Source: an uncultured Acidobacteriia bacterium (lineage in GTDB: Bacteria > Acidobacteriota > Terriglobia > Bryobacterales > Bryobacteraceae). From it: a stretch of DNA of 42,660 nucleotides. The notes below the pieces were generated by a model. That model was not told the origin of the DNA and did no database searches. It saw only the letters and a list, made by a program, of their open reading frames with translations. Position 1 is the stretch's first letter, and every line of letters begins with the position of its first letter. The DNA lies in the NCBI GenBank assembly GCA_903925015.1, contig CAIYDY010000372.1, positions 1 through 42,660 on the forward strand. The letters are read 5' to 3'. The translations under genes were made by a program, and so were the position numbers. Shown here in pieces: positions 26,546 through 34,788 of this stretch.

Positions 26546-28477
26546 CTACAGCGTTTCGCCGAACCGCTTGAGCAGTTTTGGCGTGTACTCCGTCCGCACA
26601 CGTTCGGGCGCGACTGAATCCACGCCGGTCAGCGCCAGTATTTCGCCCTTCCACGGTGCCGCTTTCAGCCCCATTGCGCTCACCGCATTCAACGCATGAA
26701 TCGCGGCGTAGGCATTGGATTTGGTGGCGTCCGCCAGTTGCACCAGGACCGCCATGGAAGTCTTGAAATCCTGGTCGGTTCCGTACAATCCGAGAGCCTC
26801 GGCGGCGGCGATGCGGACGTGGAGTGATTCGTCCGTCAACGCCGCGCGCAATTCCGGCTGGTGCTTGGCCACCTCGTCCTTGCCCCGCATCAGGACACCC
26901 ATGGCACCCCAGTAGCGGACGGCGTTGTCGGTGTCCTTCAGGAAAGTCTCCAACCGAGCGGTTGCCCCGGGCTGCATCGAACTCGCCACGTCGGCCGCAG
27001 CCAAAATACGCTCCACTGGGAACAGCTTGGGGTCCCGTCCCATGTCGTAGGGTGCGGACTTCCCGGCACGCGCGTGGATTTCACCCTCTGGAAGTAGTCC
27101 CAAGTCCCTCACCGCGAGTTCGTGCTCGTGGTGTGCCTTGCGGAAGCGCTCCAGCGTGGCCTTGTGTTGCGGAGAGTTGGCAAGATTGACGGTTTCATCC
27201 GGATCCGCCTGCAGGTCGTAGAGTTCCTCGACCGGCTTGGTTTCCCAGAAATGGGTTTGCGGAGCTTTCAGCTTGCCTTCCTGGTAGAGCTTCTCCCAAG
27301 CCGGGGTTGAGGGCAGGCTCCACATGTAGTCCACGTGCTGGCCGTAAATCTTGTGCGGATTGTAGTTGCGGATGTACATGTAGCGCTTGTCGCGGGTGGA
27401 CCGCATCATGTCGTAGCGCTCATCCATGCGACCACGGAAGCCGAAGTTGTAGGCGCGGGGCGGGGCCTCGTAGGGACCGGCGAAGGCTTGGCCTTGGTGG
27501 AAATCCTTGGGCTTGATCCCGGCCAGGCTGAGCATGGTGGGGCCCAGGTCCATCGTGTTGATCAACCGGTCGCTCTTTCCTCCCGCCACGTAGTCCTTCG
27601 GCGCAAGGTGCCGGAATTTTTCGGGGAAAACCACGATCAGCGGGACGTGCAGGCCGGAATCATACGGGAAGCGCTTGTAACGGGGCATCCCGCAGCCGTG
27701 GTCGCTGGTGACGATGATGATGGTGTCATCGACGAGCCCATCGGCAGCCAGTTCGTCGAGCCGGGCCTCGTGCTGGGTGTCCTCCGCGGTGAGTAGGTCG
27801 TGATACTGCGCCCAGTCGCGGCGTACTTCGGGGATGTCGGGCTGGAACGCGGGGACGCGGGCCTTGGCCGGATCGTGGATGATGTTTTTGTTGGAGGCGC
27901 TCTTGAAAATCTGGCTCTCGTGGGTCGTCATGTTGTTGAAGACCGCGAAGAAGGGCTGGCCTGGTTTGCGGTTGCGCCAGTGGCCGTGGACGGGCGAGTA
28001 TCCCCCTGCCGCTCCGCCGTTGCCGCCCTGCGAGGCATCCCAAGTGCCTGCGGGCTTTTCGAGGTTGTAATCCTCTTTGCCGTTGTTGGTGCAATAGTAG
28101 CCGGCATCGCGCAGGTATCCGGGGAACATTTTCCAGCCTTCGGGCATGCGGGTCATGGAGCGCATGTGTTCCGCACCGGTGGCAGTGGGGGATACGCCGG
28201 TAATGATGGCCGTCCGGGCCGGAGCGCAGACCGGGGCGCTGCACCAAGTGTTGGAATATACGCAGCCGCGCTTGGCGAGACGGTCAAAATTCGGCGTATT
28301 CGAGTAATTGTCGCCGAAGCAATGCAGGTGGGGACCGATGTCCTCCCACGTAAGCCATAGGATATTGGGGACGGGGGCTGCCGCTGCTGCGAGCAGTGGA
28401 GCGGTGGCCACGGTGGCGGCAGTTCCGAGAAAGGTGCGGCGGCTGGGATTTTGGGGCACGGTGCTGGGTATCCTCAA
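26546..28477 (-). CDS. Tat-exported sulfatase with C-terminal HEAT-like region
   Basis: A 643-residue sulfatase. The signal PSRRTFLGTAATVATAPLLAAA is of twin-arginine type. The formylglycine motif C-x-P-x-R is present as C84-A-P-A-R88 in SAPVCAPARTAIITG. Metal ligands include D46 (WEDIGPH) and the D-H pair in IVTSDHGCGMPRYKRFPYDSG. After the sulfatase fold (to about residue 480), a helical HEAT-like tail follows (VRYWGAMGVL, HVRIAAAEALGLYG). It probably removes sulfate from polysaccharides or glycans in the periplasm. The start is uncertain: TTG at 28477, or GTG at 28459, which would give a shorter lead before the RR pair. The gene lies 14 nt downstream of the ThuA-like gene. Confidence 0.9.
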   Translation of the reverse strand: MRIPSTVPQNPSRRTFLGTAATVATAPLLAAAAAPVPNILWLTWEDIGPHLHCFGDNYSNTPNFDRLAKRGCVYSNTWCSAPVCAPARTAIITGVSPTATGAEHMRSMTRMPEGWKMFPGYLRDAGYYCTNNGKEDYNLEKPAGTWDASQGGNGGAAGGYSPVHGHWRNRKPGQPFFAVFNNMTTHESQIFKSASNKNIIHDPAKARVPAFQPDIPEVRRDWAQYHDLLTAEDTQHEARLDELAADGLVDDTIIIVTSDHGCGMPRYKRFPYDSGLHVPLIVVFPEKFRHLAPKDYVAGGKSDRLINTMDLGPTMLSLAGIKPKDFHQGQAFAGPYEAPPRAYNFGFRGRMDERYDMMRSTRDKRYMYIRNYNPHKIYGQHVDYMWSLPSTPAWEKLYQEGKLKAPQTHFWETKPVEELYDLQADPDETVNLANSPQHKATLERFRKAHHEHELAVRDLGLLPEGEIHARAGKSAPYDMGRDPKLFPVERILAAADVASSMQPGATARLETFLKDTDNAVRYWGAMGVLMRGKDEVAKHQPELRAALTDESLHVRIAAAEALGLYGTDQDFKTSMAVLVQLADATKSNAYAAIHALNAVSAMGLKAAPWKGEILALTGVDSVAPERVRTEYTPKLLKRFGETL

Positions 28478-28491
28478 TTGACTCTACAACG

Positions 28492-29490
28492 CTAGCGCAG
28501 GACCTCTGGACGAACGCCTTTCGTGTGTGTGCCGAATCCGAATGGCGTCGGACTGTAGTTCCCGACCAGCCCGACATCGAGCTTGGTGCTGATTTGCCGA
28601 TCCAGCCCGACTGCCCAGTAGGTGGCATTCACGAATAGTCTCCGGTTGGCCTCCGTCAGCAAATCCTCCGAAGTACCCAGAGTGGTGGTGAAGACACGGC
28701 CTAGCTTCCCGGTTGATCCGGTGTAGCTCTTGACCCAAGCGATTGGCATCATCGGCTCATTGACAGACCCGGGCTCCGGCGGATCGGCCTGACCCATCCC
28801 AGAAAGTACCTGCCCGAACACCAGTACCCGGCTGTCTCCAGGCAACGGCAAACGGGCTTCATAAACATCCGTACGGCTCCACAGCGCGCCGTTGCCGATA
28901 CCCGTCAGGACCGGATGGCGCGCCTCGGTCGGGTTGAGAACGCCGCTCGAACTCTGCTTCCCATGTTTTCCGTGGTGCTTGATCCATGTTTCCCCCAGAA
29001 TCGAGCGTCCGAATCCGCCGTCCGGGTTGTTCCAGTTGTACCGGGCATAGGTTGGGCTGGACTTCAGCTGGAAGGCGTGGGTGGCCGTCCGCAGGCCAAT
29101 GATCGGTTTGCCGGAATCAATGTAGTCCGCGATGTGCTTCATCTGGGCATCCGGCAGATCCCGAAAACGCGTCAGGATCACCAACAGGTCGGCGGAATCG
29201 AGCGCCTCCAAGCCCGGGATATTGTCAACCTGCTCCGGGTTGATCGTGCCGTCTTTCTTGTCGATGGCGAACAGGACGGTACAACGGAAGCCATGGCGGC
29301 TCGATAGGATCTTGGCCAGCTGCGGCAGCGACTCCTCCGAACGGTACTCCTCGTCACCGCTGATCAGGACGATGTTCCTGCCTTTGGGTGCACCTTGTGG
29401 CTCAAAGACCAAATAGGGATCAGCCCCGCAGGCGGATGGTGCCGGGATTAGAAGTGCAGCCAAGAGGAAAACGGGGAGAGCGTTGCGCAT
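28492..29490 (-). CDS. Exported ThuA-like (trehalose-utilisation type) protein
   Basis: A 332-residue protein with a signal peptide (MRNALPVFLLAALLIPAPSACGA). The Cys at 21 makes a lipoprotein conceivable, but the lipobox is poor. The ThuA/glutamine-amidotransferase-like fold shows as NIVLISGDEEYRSEESLPQLAKIL (about 39-62), DLLVILTRFRDLPDAQMKHIADYIDSGKPIIGLRTATHAF and a closing WVKSYTGSTGKLGRVFTTTLG...NATYWAVG. ThuA proteins have been linked to trehalose/sugar oxidation, but the enzyme activity is uncertain. The ATG at 29490 was chosen because it gives the signal peptide; the open frame beyond it overlaps the divergent dehydrogenase. It heads an operon with the sulfatase. Confidence 0.87.
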   Translation of the reverse strand: MRNALPVFLLAALLIPAPSACGADPYLVFEPQGAPKGRNIVLISGDEEYRSEESLPQLAKILSSRHGFRCTVLFAIDKKDGTINPEQVDNIPGLEALDSADLLVILTRFRDLPDAQMKHIADYIDSGKPIIGLRTATHAFQLKSSPTYARYNWNNPDGGFGRSILGETWIKHHGKHGKQSSSGVLNPTEARHPVLTGIGNGALWSRTDVYEARLPLPGDSRVLVFGQVLSGMGQADPPEPGSVNEPMMPIAWVKSYTGSTGKLGRVFTTTLGTSEDLLTEANRRLFVNATYWAVGLDRQISTKLDVGLVGNYSPTPFGFGTHTKGVRPEVLR

Positions 29491-29529
29491 TTTGGTGCCG
29501 ATGTCTGCCCATTCTATAGTGAATGCATC

Positions 29530-31335
29530 ATGTCCGCCACGCCCCACAGCTCGCGATTCCGCGCATGCATGCTGATTCTTTCGCTCACGCTGCCCGCCAC
29601 CTCGCAAACGCCCTTCGCCACCCGCTGCTCCGGTTGCCACGGCGAGGACGCGACCGGCAGTGCCAAAGGCCCTGGACTGGCCAATAATCCGCGCGTGGCG
29701 GAGAAATCGGTCGACCAGCTGGCAGCCTACCTGCAACGGGGAAATCCCGCAGCCGGAATGCCCGCGTTCAACGATGTCGCGCTGGATGAGCGGACAGTCC
29801 TGGCCCGCTACCTGCGCAGAATCAACAACGAGACGATTGTCGGCCCCGTGACAGTGCTCGAACCCGCCAGCCGTATCACGTGGAGCGCGCCGCGCGAGGG
29901 CGACTGGCCCACCTACAACGGAAATGATTCCGGCAACCGCTACAGCCGGCTAAAAGAGATCAACAGGTCCAACGTGGCGCACCTCGGCGTCAAGTGGATC
30001 TTCCCCATGGCCAGCTTCGGCTTGGAGATGACGCCGATCGCCGCCGACGGCATTTTGTACGTGACGGGCCCGAACCAAGTCTACGCGTTGGACGCCCTGA
30101 CAGGTTCCCCGCGCTGGCACTTCTCGCGTCCGGCCACTCCCGGCATCGTCGACGATGCCAAACTCGGCACCAACCGAGGTGTGGCGATCCTGGGCGACAA
30201 GGTCTTCTACGTCACGGACAATGCGCATCTGCTGGCCCTCGACCGTGGGGACGGACATGTGGTCTGGGAATCGGCCATGGTTCCCGAGATTCCGGGCAGC
30301 ACATCGAAAAACTATGGCGGTACGGTGTCACCTCTGGTTGTGCACGACACGGTGGTGGTGGGCGTGGCGGGGGCCGACGCGGGCATCCGTGGCTTCATCG
30401 CGGCCTTCAAGGCCGACACCGGGGCTCTGGCGTGGCGGCTCTGGACTGTCCCGAGGGCCGGTGAACCCGGAATCGAGACTTGGGGCGGCAAGGAGCCCCT
30501 CACGGGAGGCGGCTCCAGCTGGCTGACCGGCTCTTTCGACGCCGCTTCCGACACCCTTTACTGGGCCACCGGCAACCCTTGGCCGGACGGGAACGACCGC
30601 GACCGCCAAGGCGACAACCTTTACACCGACTGCGTGCTCGCCCTGAATCCGCACACGGGCGAGATCAAATGGCACTACCAGTTCACGCCCCGGGATGTGA
30701 AGGACCGCGACGCGACAGAGCCCAATGTGCTGGTCGATACCACTTGGCGCGGCAAGCCCTCAAAGCTTCTCCTGCATGCCGACCGGAACGGCTTCTTCTA
30801 TGTTCTCGACCGCACCAACGGACACGTGCTGCTCGGCAAACCATTCATCCGCCGCAACGACTGGGCGGAGAAAATCGGTGACGACGGCAAGCCGGTCATC
30901 AAGGATCCGCGCGGCTGCCCTGCAGACGCTGCCAACTGGGATGCAACCGCCTGGTCGCCAACAACCCGGCTTTACTATGTGCTGGCGCTGGAGGAATGCA
31001 CCGGAAAGCCCACAGGCTACCCCGACCAGACCGGCGAGCGCTTCCTGCGGGCGTTGAACATCGAGACGGGCGAGATCGCGTGGGAAGTCCCCCAGCCCGG
31101 TCCTCCACGCGCAAAGACTTGGTCGGGCGTGCTGGGCACGGCAGGAGGACTACTGTTCTATGGCCAGCCCAATGGAGGCTTCACGGCCGTGGACGAGCGC
31201 AACGGGAAGACCCTGTGGACTTTCCCCACAAACGTGCGCATGAAGGCGGGCCCAATGACATTTACTGTGGGCAAGGAACAGTATGTGGCGGTCGCAGCCG
31301 GGTCTGTGCTCCTGTGTTTCGGCCTGCCGCAATAG
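29530..31335 (+). CDS. PQQ-dependent dehydrogenase with N-terminal cytochrome c domain
   Basis: A 601-residue periplasmic quinohemoprotein. After a signal peptide (about 1-26), a small cytochrome c domain carries heme motif C33-S-G-C36-H37 and a later methionine ligand candidate in NPAAGMPAF (about residue 78). From about 115 on, the eight-bladed propeller is typical: DWPTYNGNDSGNRYSRLKEIN, VYALDALTGSPRW, LLALDRGDGHVVWE, VLALNPHTGEIKWHYQFTPRDV and ALNIETGEIAWE. Known quinohemoprotein alcohol dehydrogenases mostly carry the heme domain at the C-terminus, so the order is reversed here. No adjacent Cys-Cys pair is seen. It likely oxidises alcohols or sugars and passes electrons to cytochromes; the substrate is unknown. 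Confidence 0.9.
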   Translation: MSATPHSSRFRACMLILSLTLPATSQTPFATRCSGCHGEDATGSAKGPGLANNPRVAEKSVDQLAAYLQRGNPAAGMPAFNDVALDERTVLARYLRRINNETIVGPVTVLEPASRITWSAPREGDWPTYNGNDSGNRYSRLKEINRSNVAHLGVKWIFPMASFGLEMTPIAADGILYVTGPNQVYALDALTGSPRWHFSRPATPGIVDDAKLGTNRGVAILGDKVFYVTDNAHLLALDRGDGHVVWESAMVPEIPGSTSKNYGGTVSPLVVHDTVVVGVAGADAGIRGFIAAFKADTGALAWRLWTVPRAGEPGIETWGGKEPLTGGGSSWLTGSFDAASDTLYWATGNPWPDGNDRDRQGDNLYTDCVLALNPHTGEIKWHYQFTPRDVKDRDATEPNVLVDTTWRGKPSKLLLHADRNGFFYVLDRTNGHVLLGKPFIRRNDWAEKIGDDGKPVIKDPRGCPADAANWDATAWSPTTRLYYVLALEECTGKPTGYPDQTGERFLRALNIETGEIAWEVPQPGPPRAKTWSGVLGTAGGLLFYGQPNGGFTAVDERNGKTLWTFPTNVRMKAGPMTFTVGKEQYVAVAAGSVLLCFGLPQ

Positions 31336-31343
31336 GATTAAAT

Positions 31344-32405
31344 ATGATGTGGAATCGATTTCTAATCTGTGTGGCGCTGGCGGCGTTCGAAATTGTGATC
31401 GCGCGCGCCGCCGAACCCATTCTGCGGAACACGTTCGCGACTGACACGGAAGGTTGGATGACCCTCGGCAAACCCGGTGCCACCTTGGCGGCGGAAGGTG
31501 GAGCCTTGGCTTTCGGTTACACCGCCGATCCAAAATCGATGAGCGTCGCCGTCCACCCGGTTGGAAACCTAGCGCTGCAAGATCTCAAGAGCATCCGCTT
31601 CGAGGTGAAAACCGACTCGGCCTTCGCGGTCGGCTTGGTCCTGAGCGAAAAGAAGCCGGGCGGCGGCAACTACACGGCGACCTTCTGGTCTTCCGGGAGC
31701 ACTTGGCAGCCGGTGGTTCTCGGCCTAGCAGATTTTCTGGAAGGCGAGGGTCCGAACGAGCCGATCGATGCCAACGGAAAACTCGACCCCGAACAACTGG
31801 AAGGTGTCGGGATCATTGATGTCTCCCAGATTTTCAGCCGAGTTGGCGGTGCGATTTTTGCGACACCGCACGATGGTCACCATATGATTTCGATCCGGAA
31901 TTTCACGCTGTCGCGGGATCCGGCACCGGCTATCCCAGTCATGACCGTGGAGGATTTCTCCAGCTCCCAGCCCATGTGGATCGCCCCGGGTGCCGCCTCC
32001 CTCTTCCAACAGGACGGGAGTCTCCAAATCACGTACCGGCAGCAGCCCGAACAAGCCGTCGTGTTTCTGCGTCCACTCGCCCGCTGGGACTTCCGCGGCG
32101 CCACCCACCTGGCGTTCGATATTTCATCCAAGCAAGCCGGACAATTCGTATGGGCTCTGTCAGAGGACCGCCGCCACGGCCCGGAGGGGGCGCGTTACAA
32201 CTGCGATTTCCTGATCCTGGAGGCCGACAAACTAGAGCGCCGCGAGATCGATCTTTCCGCTTTCGCTGTGGACGCGAACGGTCCACAAGATGCAAACGGA
32301 AAGCTCGATCTCGACCGAATCCGCACCCTCACGCTGATCGATTTCAGCCAGCAGGATGGCCCCAACACGGTCACCCTTTCCAATATCCGCTTTGTGACGA
32401 AGTAG
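31344..32405 (+). CDS. Secreted protein with two tandem carbohydrate-binding/CIA30-like domains
   Basis: A 353-residue exported protein starting at ATG 31344 (AGGA 8 nt upstream), 8 nt after the dehydrogenase stop. The signal peptide is about residues 1-23. Two halves (about 24-190 and 195-353) repeat the same plan: an Asp-rich N-term strand (TFATDTEGWM / VEDFSSSQPMW), a core (IRFEVKTDSAFAVGLVLSE / LAFDISSKQAGQFVWALSE), and DANGKLDPEQLEGVGIIDVSQ / DANGKLDLDRIRTLTLIDFSQ. The fold resembles CBM11- or CIA30-like beta-sandwiches. Co-transcription with the PQQ dehydrogenase suggests a role with a carbohydrate or other ligand. The exact function is unknown. Confidence 0.8.
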   Translation: MMWNRFLICVALAAFEIVIARAAEPILRNTFATDTEGWMTLGKPGATLAAEGGALAFGYTADPKSMSVAVHPVGNLALQDLKSIRFEVKTDSAFAVGLVLSEKKPGGGNYTATFWSSGSTWQPVVLGLADFLEGEGPNEPIDANGKLDPEQLEGVGIIDVSQIFSRVGGAIFATPHDGHHMISIRNFTLSRDPAPAIPVMTVEDFSSSQPMWIAPGAASLFQQDGSLQITYRQQPEQAVVFLRPLARWDFRGATHLAFDISSKQAGQFVWALSEDRRHGPEGARYNCDFLILEADKLERREIDLSAFAVDANGPQDANGKLDLDRIRTLTLIDFSQQDGPNTVTLSNIRFVTK

Positions 32406-33476
32406 CTACTTCACATCGCCCGCGGGTTTCGCAAACCGGGCGTTGTCGATTGTGGCATTGTTCTTCACGGTCGCGATCTGGATCGTGAAGCGTCCGTTGG
32501 GGCGCGACAGCGTCCACTTGAACGGTGCCTTCACGCCGTCGTTTTCCCGGTAGTCGCTGTAGTCGATTTGGGTGGGCATGCGACCGAGCGGCGTGTCCGC
32601 AAAACGCACCATGCGGACCAGCAACCCGGAATCCTTCGCGAAATAGAGCCGTACCATCGGCTTGCCGGGCGCGGTTCCGTTCAGAACCTCGCAATCGACG
32701 CCCGCAACCGCTTCCGGGCGGCCGCGACGTAACTGGGGGTAGAGTTCCTTCACCGTCAGCGCCAAATGGAACTGGGCGTCAAGCGAGGACGCGGCTGACT
32801 CGGATTCCGACATCGACCGCGCGGGCTTGCCGGCCGTTCCCATCCATCCACCCTTGCCGTCAAACGCAGTGAAGCTGTCGGCGGTTGAATGCGTGATCGT
32901 CACCCGCATGTTCGGAGCCTTAGTGAGCACTTCGATGGGAGTCTCGGAGCCGCCTGCAAGAATCTTGCCCAACATCTGGCGCGAGGCAACCTTCTTCAGG
33001 GCATCGGCTCCGCCCAGGGCGGAAACGTATTTTTCAAGAACCTGGTCGGCGGTCGGCGCGGCCCCTGGTGCGGCTGGTGCCGCGGCGGGCTTCGGCATCG
33101 CATCTGTCTCAAGCACCGCGGGAACGGCAACCGGACGCGCGGCACCCCGGTGGCAGGAGTTGCAGGTGATCTGCGGACGTCCGCCAAAATGTTCCTTGTT
33201 GATGGCCGCCGTCATGGTGATCATTTCCCGGGCCGTCTTTTTGGCACCCTTGTCGTCGGCTTCCATCTTTCCGGCAACATGGCAGAAGGCGCAATCGACG
33301 CCGAGTGACGAGGAAATGAACTGCATCGCGGGTCCGATTTGGTCCGCAGGCGCGTCCTTGAGGACGGTCAAGTTCTTGTAGGCGGGTGCCGCCGGGGCAA
33401 CGTCATGCTGGGCGTTCAGAGGTTGGATTGCGAGAGGCAATGCGAGGAGGGTGGCGAACAGGATTTTAGTTGTCAT
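32406..33476 (-). CDS. Diheme cytochrome c, reaction-centre cytochrome family, with LolA-like C-terminal domain
   Basis: A 356-residue periplasmic protein with a signal peptide (about 1-22). Two heme motifs are visible: C62-A-F-C65-H66 and C105-N-S-C108-H109. The segment QFISSSLGVDCAFCHV and ITCNSCHRGAARP match the photosynthetic reaction-centre cytochrome c family. In non-phototrophic Acidobacteriota this family is widespread with two hemes instead of four. After an Ala/Pro-rich linker (about 120-142), residues 145-356 look like an outer-membrane lipoprotein-carrier (LolA-like) beta-fold. It ends flush against the plus-strand gene (stop codons abut at 32405/32406). It may accept electrons from periplasmic dehydrogenases such as the PQQ enzyme; this is inference. 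Confidence 0.88.
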   Translation of the reverse strand: MTTKILFATLLALPLAIQPLNAQHDVAPAAPAYKNLTVLKDAPADQIGPAMQFISSSLGVDCAFCHVAGKMEADDKGAKKTAREMITMTAAINKEHFGGRPQITCNSCHRGAARPVAVPAVLETDAMPKPAAAPAAPGAAPTADQVLEKYVSALGGADALKKVASRQMLGKILAGGSETPIEVLTKAPNMRVTITHSTADSFTAFDGKGGWMGTAGKPARSMSESESAASSLDAQFHLALTVKELYPQLRRGRPEAVAGVDCEVLNGTAPGKPMVRLYFAKDSGLLVRMVRFADTPLGRMPTQIDYSDYRENDGVKAPFKWTLSRPNGRFTIQIATVKNNATIDNARFAKPAGDVK

Positions 33477-33500
33477 TGGCTTTCGTCAAGAAGATGGGTC

Positions 33501-33519
33501 CATGCAAGCAGATTGCATG
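33501..33519. promoter_or_regulatory. Palindrome in the divergent promoter region of the cytochrome and gcdH genes
   Basis: CATGCAA (33501-33507) and TTGCATG (33513-33519) form a perfect 7-bp inverted repeat with a 5-nt centre. It sits 24 nt upstream of the cytochrome start and 86 nt upstream of the gcdH start, where an operator for a dimeric regulator could control either gene. Confidence 0.4.
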
Positions 33520-33605
33520 TTACACCGAATTCTAACGCAGCTTCCTCGGCAACGGCTACTCTCACGTACCCGGGACATCGAAGGGACACAGTAAACTGAA
33601 CACTT

Positions 33606-34772
33606 ATGCCATTCCCCGGCGTTGACTATCTGCTGATCGATTCCCAGTTCTCCGAACAGGAGATCCTCGTCCGCCAAACCGCCCGCCGATTCACGGACGA
33701 GCAGGTCCTTCCCGTCATTCGCCAGTCCTTCCGCGACGGCACTTTTCCCATGGCAATCGTCCCCGAAATGGCCGAGCTTGGCTTCTTTGGTGCCAATCTG
33801 GAGGGTTACGGGTGCGCCGGAATGTCGAATGTGGAGTACGGGCTCCTGATGCAGGAACTGGAACGGGGTGATTCCGGGCTGCGTTCGTTCGTCTCCGTCC
33901 AAGGTGCGCTGGTGATGTACCCGATCCACACCTACGGATCGGAGGAACAGAAGCAGCGCTGGCTACCGGAACTGGCCGCGGGCCGCAAGATCGGCTGTTT
34001 CGGCCTGACGGAGCCCGATTTTGGCTCCAACCCCGCCGGAATGCGCTCAACCGCAGTGCGGGATGGCGACTCCTGGGTCCTCAACGGTGAAAAGACTTGG
34101 ATCACCAACGGCTCCATCGCCGACGTGGCGATCTTCTGGGCGCGCACCGAGGAGGGAATCCGTGGTTTCCTCGTCGAACGGGGTACCCCCGGCTTCACGT
34201 CATCCGAAATACACGGGAAATGGTCGATGCGCGCGTCCGTCACGGCATCGCTTTCGATGTCAGACTGCCGGGTGCCGCACTCGGCGATGCTACCGGGTGC
34301 GCGGGGGCTGAAAGGGCCGCTATCGTGCTTGTCGCAAGCGCGCTTCGGAATCGGTTGGGGCGTAATCGGGGCCGCCATGGACTGCTATGAAACAGCCCGG
34401 TCCTACACGGTTTTCCGCAAGCAGTTCGACGGCAAGCCGATCGCCAGCCATCAGCTCGTCCAGGAAAAACTGGCGGTGATGATCACCGAGATCACCAAGG
34501 CACAGCTTCTGGCGCTGCACTGCGGGCGGCTGAAAGACAAAGGCAAACTCGACCCGGTCCACATCTCGATGCTGAAGCGGAACAACGTGGCCATCGCCCT
34601 CGACGTGGCCCGCGCGTCGCGCGACCTCCTGGGTGCCAACGGCATCGTGGACGAGTATCCTATAATGCGACATCTGTGCAATTTGGAAACCGTGAAGACG
34701 TACGAGGGGACCGACCATATCCATGCCCTCGTGATCGGCGAACGGGTGACCGGAATCGCAGCCTACAAATAG
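33606..34772 (+). CDS. gcdH: Acyl-CoA dehydrogenase, glutaryl-CoA dehydrogenase-like
   Basis: A 388-residue flavoprotein of the acyl-CoA dehydrogenase fold. Family landmarks are CFGLTEPDFGSNPAGMRSTAV (FAD/substrate loop, about 132-152), WITNGSIADV, RFGIGWGVIGAA, RKQFDGKPIASHQLVQEKLA and DEYPIMRHLCNLETVKTYEGTDHIHALVIG. The Glu of YEGT (E367) is the expected catalytic base; this segment and the N-terminal DSQFSEQEILVRQTARRF are characteristic of glutaryl-CoA dehydrogenase, which converts glutaryl-CoA to crotonyl-CoA in lysine/tryptophan or aromatic breakdown. No other genes of that pathway are adjacent. The following gene starts 16 nt after the stop. Confidence 0.88.
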   Translation: MPFPGVDYLLIDSQFSEQEILVRQTARRFTDEQVLPVIRQSFRDGTFPMAIVPEMAELGFFGANLEGYGCAGMSNVEYGLLMQELERGDSGLRSFVSVQGALVMYPIHTYGSEEQKQRWLPELAAGRKIGCFGLTEPDFGSNPAGMRSTAVRDGDSWVLNGEKTWITNGSIADVAIFWARTEEGIRGFLVERGTPGFTSSEIHGKWSMRASVTASLSMSDCRVPHSAMLPGARGLKGPLSCLSQARFGIGWGVIGAAMDCYETARSYTVFRKQFDGKPIASHQLVQEKLAVMITEITKAQLLALHCGRLKDKGKLDPVHISMLKRNNVAIALDVARASRDLLGANGIVDEYPIMRHLCNLETVKTYEGTDHIHALVIGERVTGIAAYK

Positions 34773-34788
34773 ACCCGAAACCTTGAAC

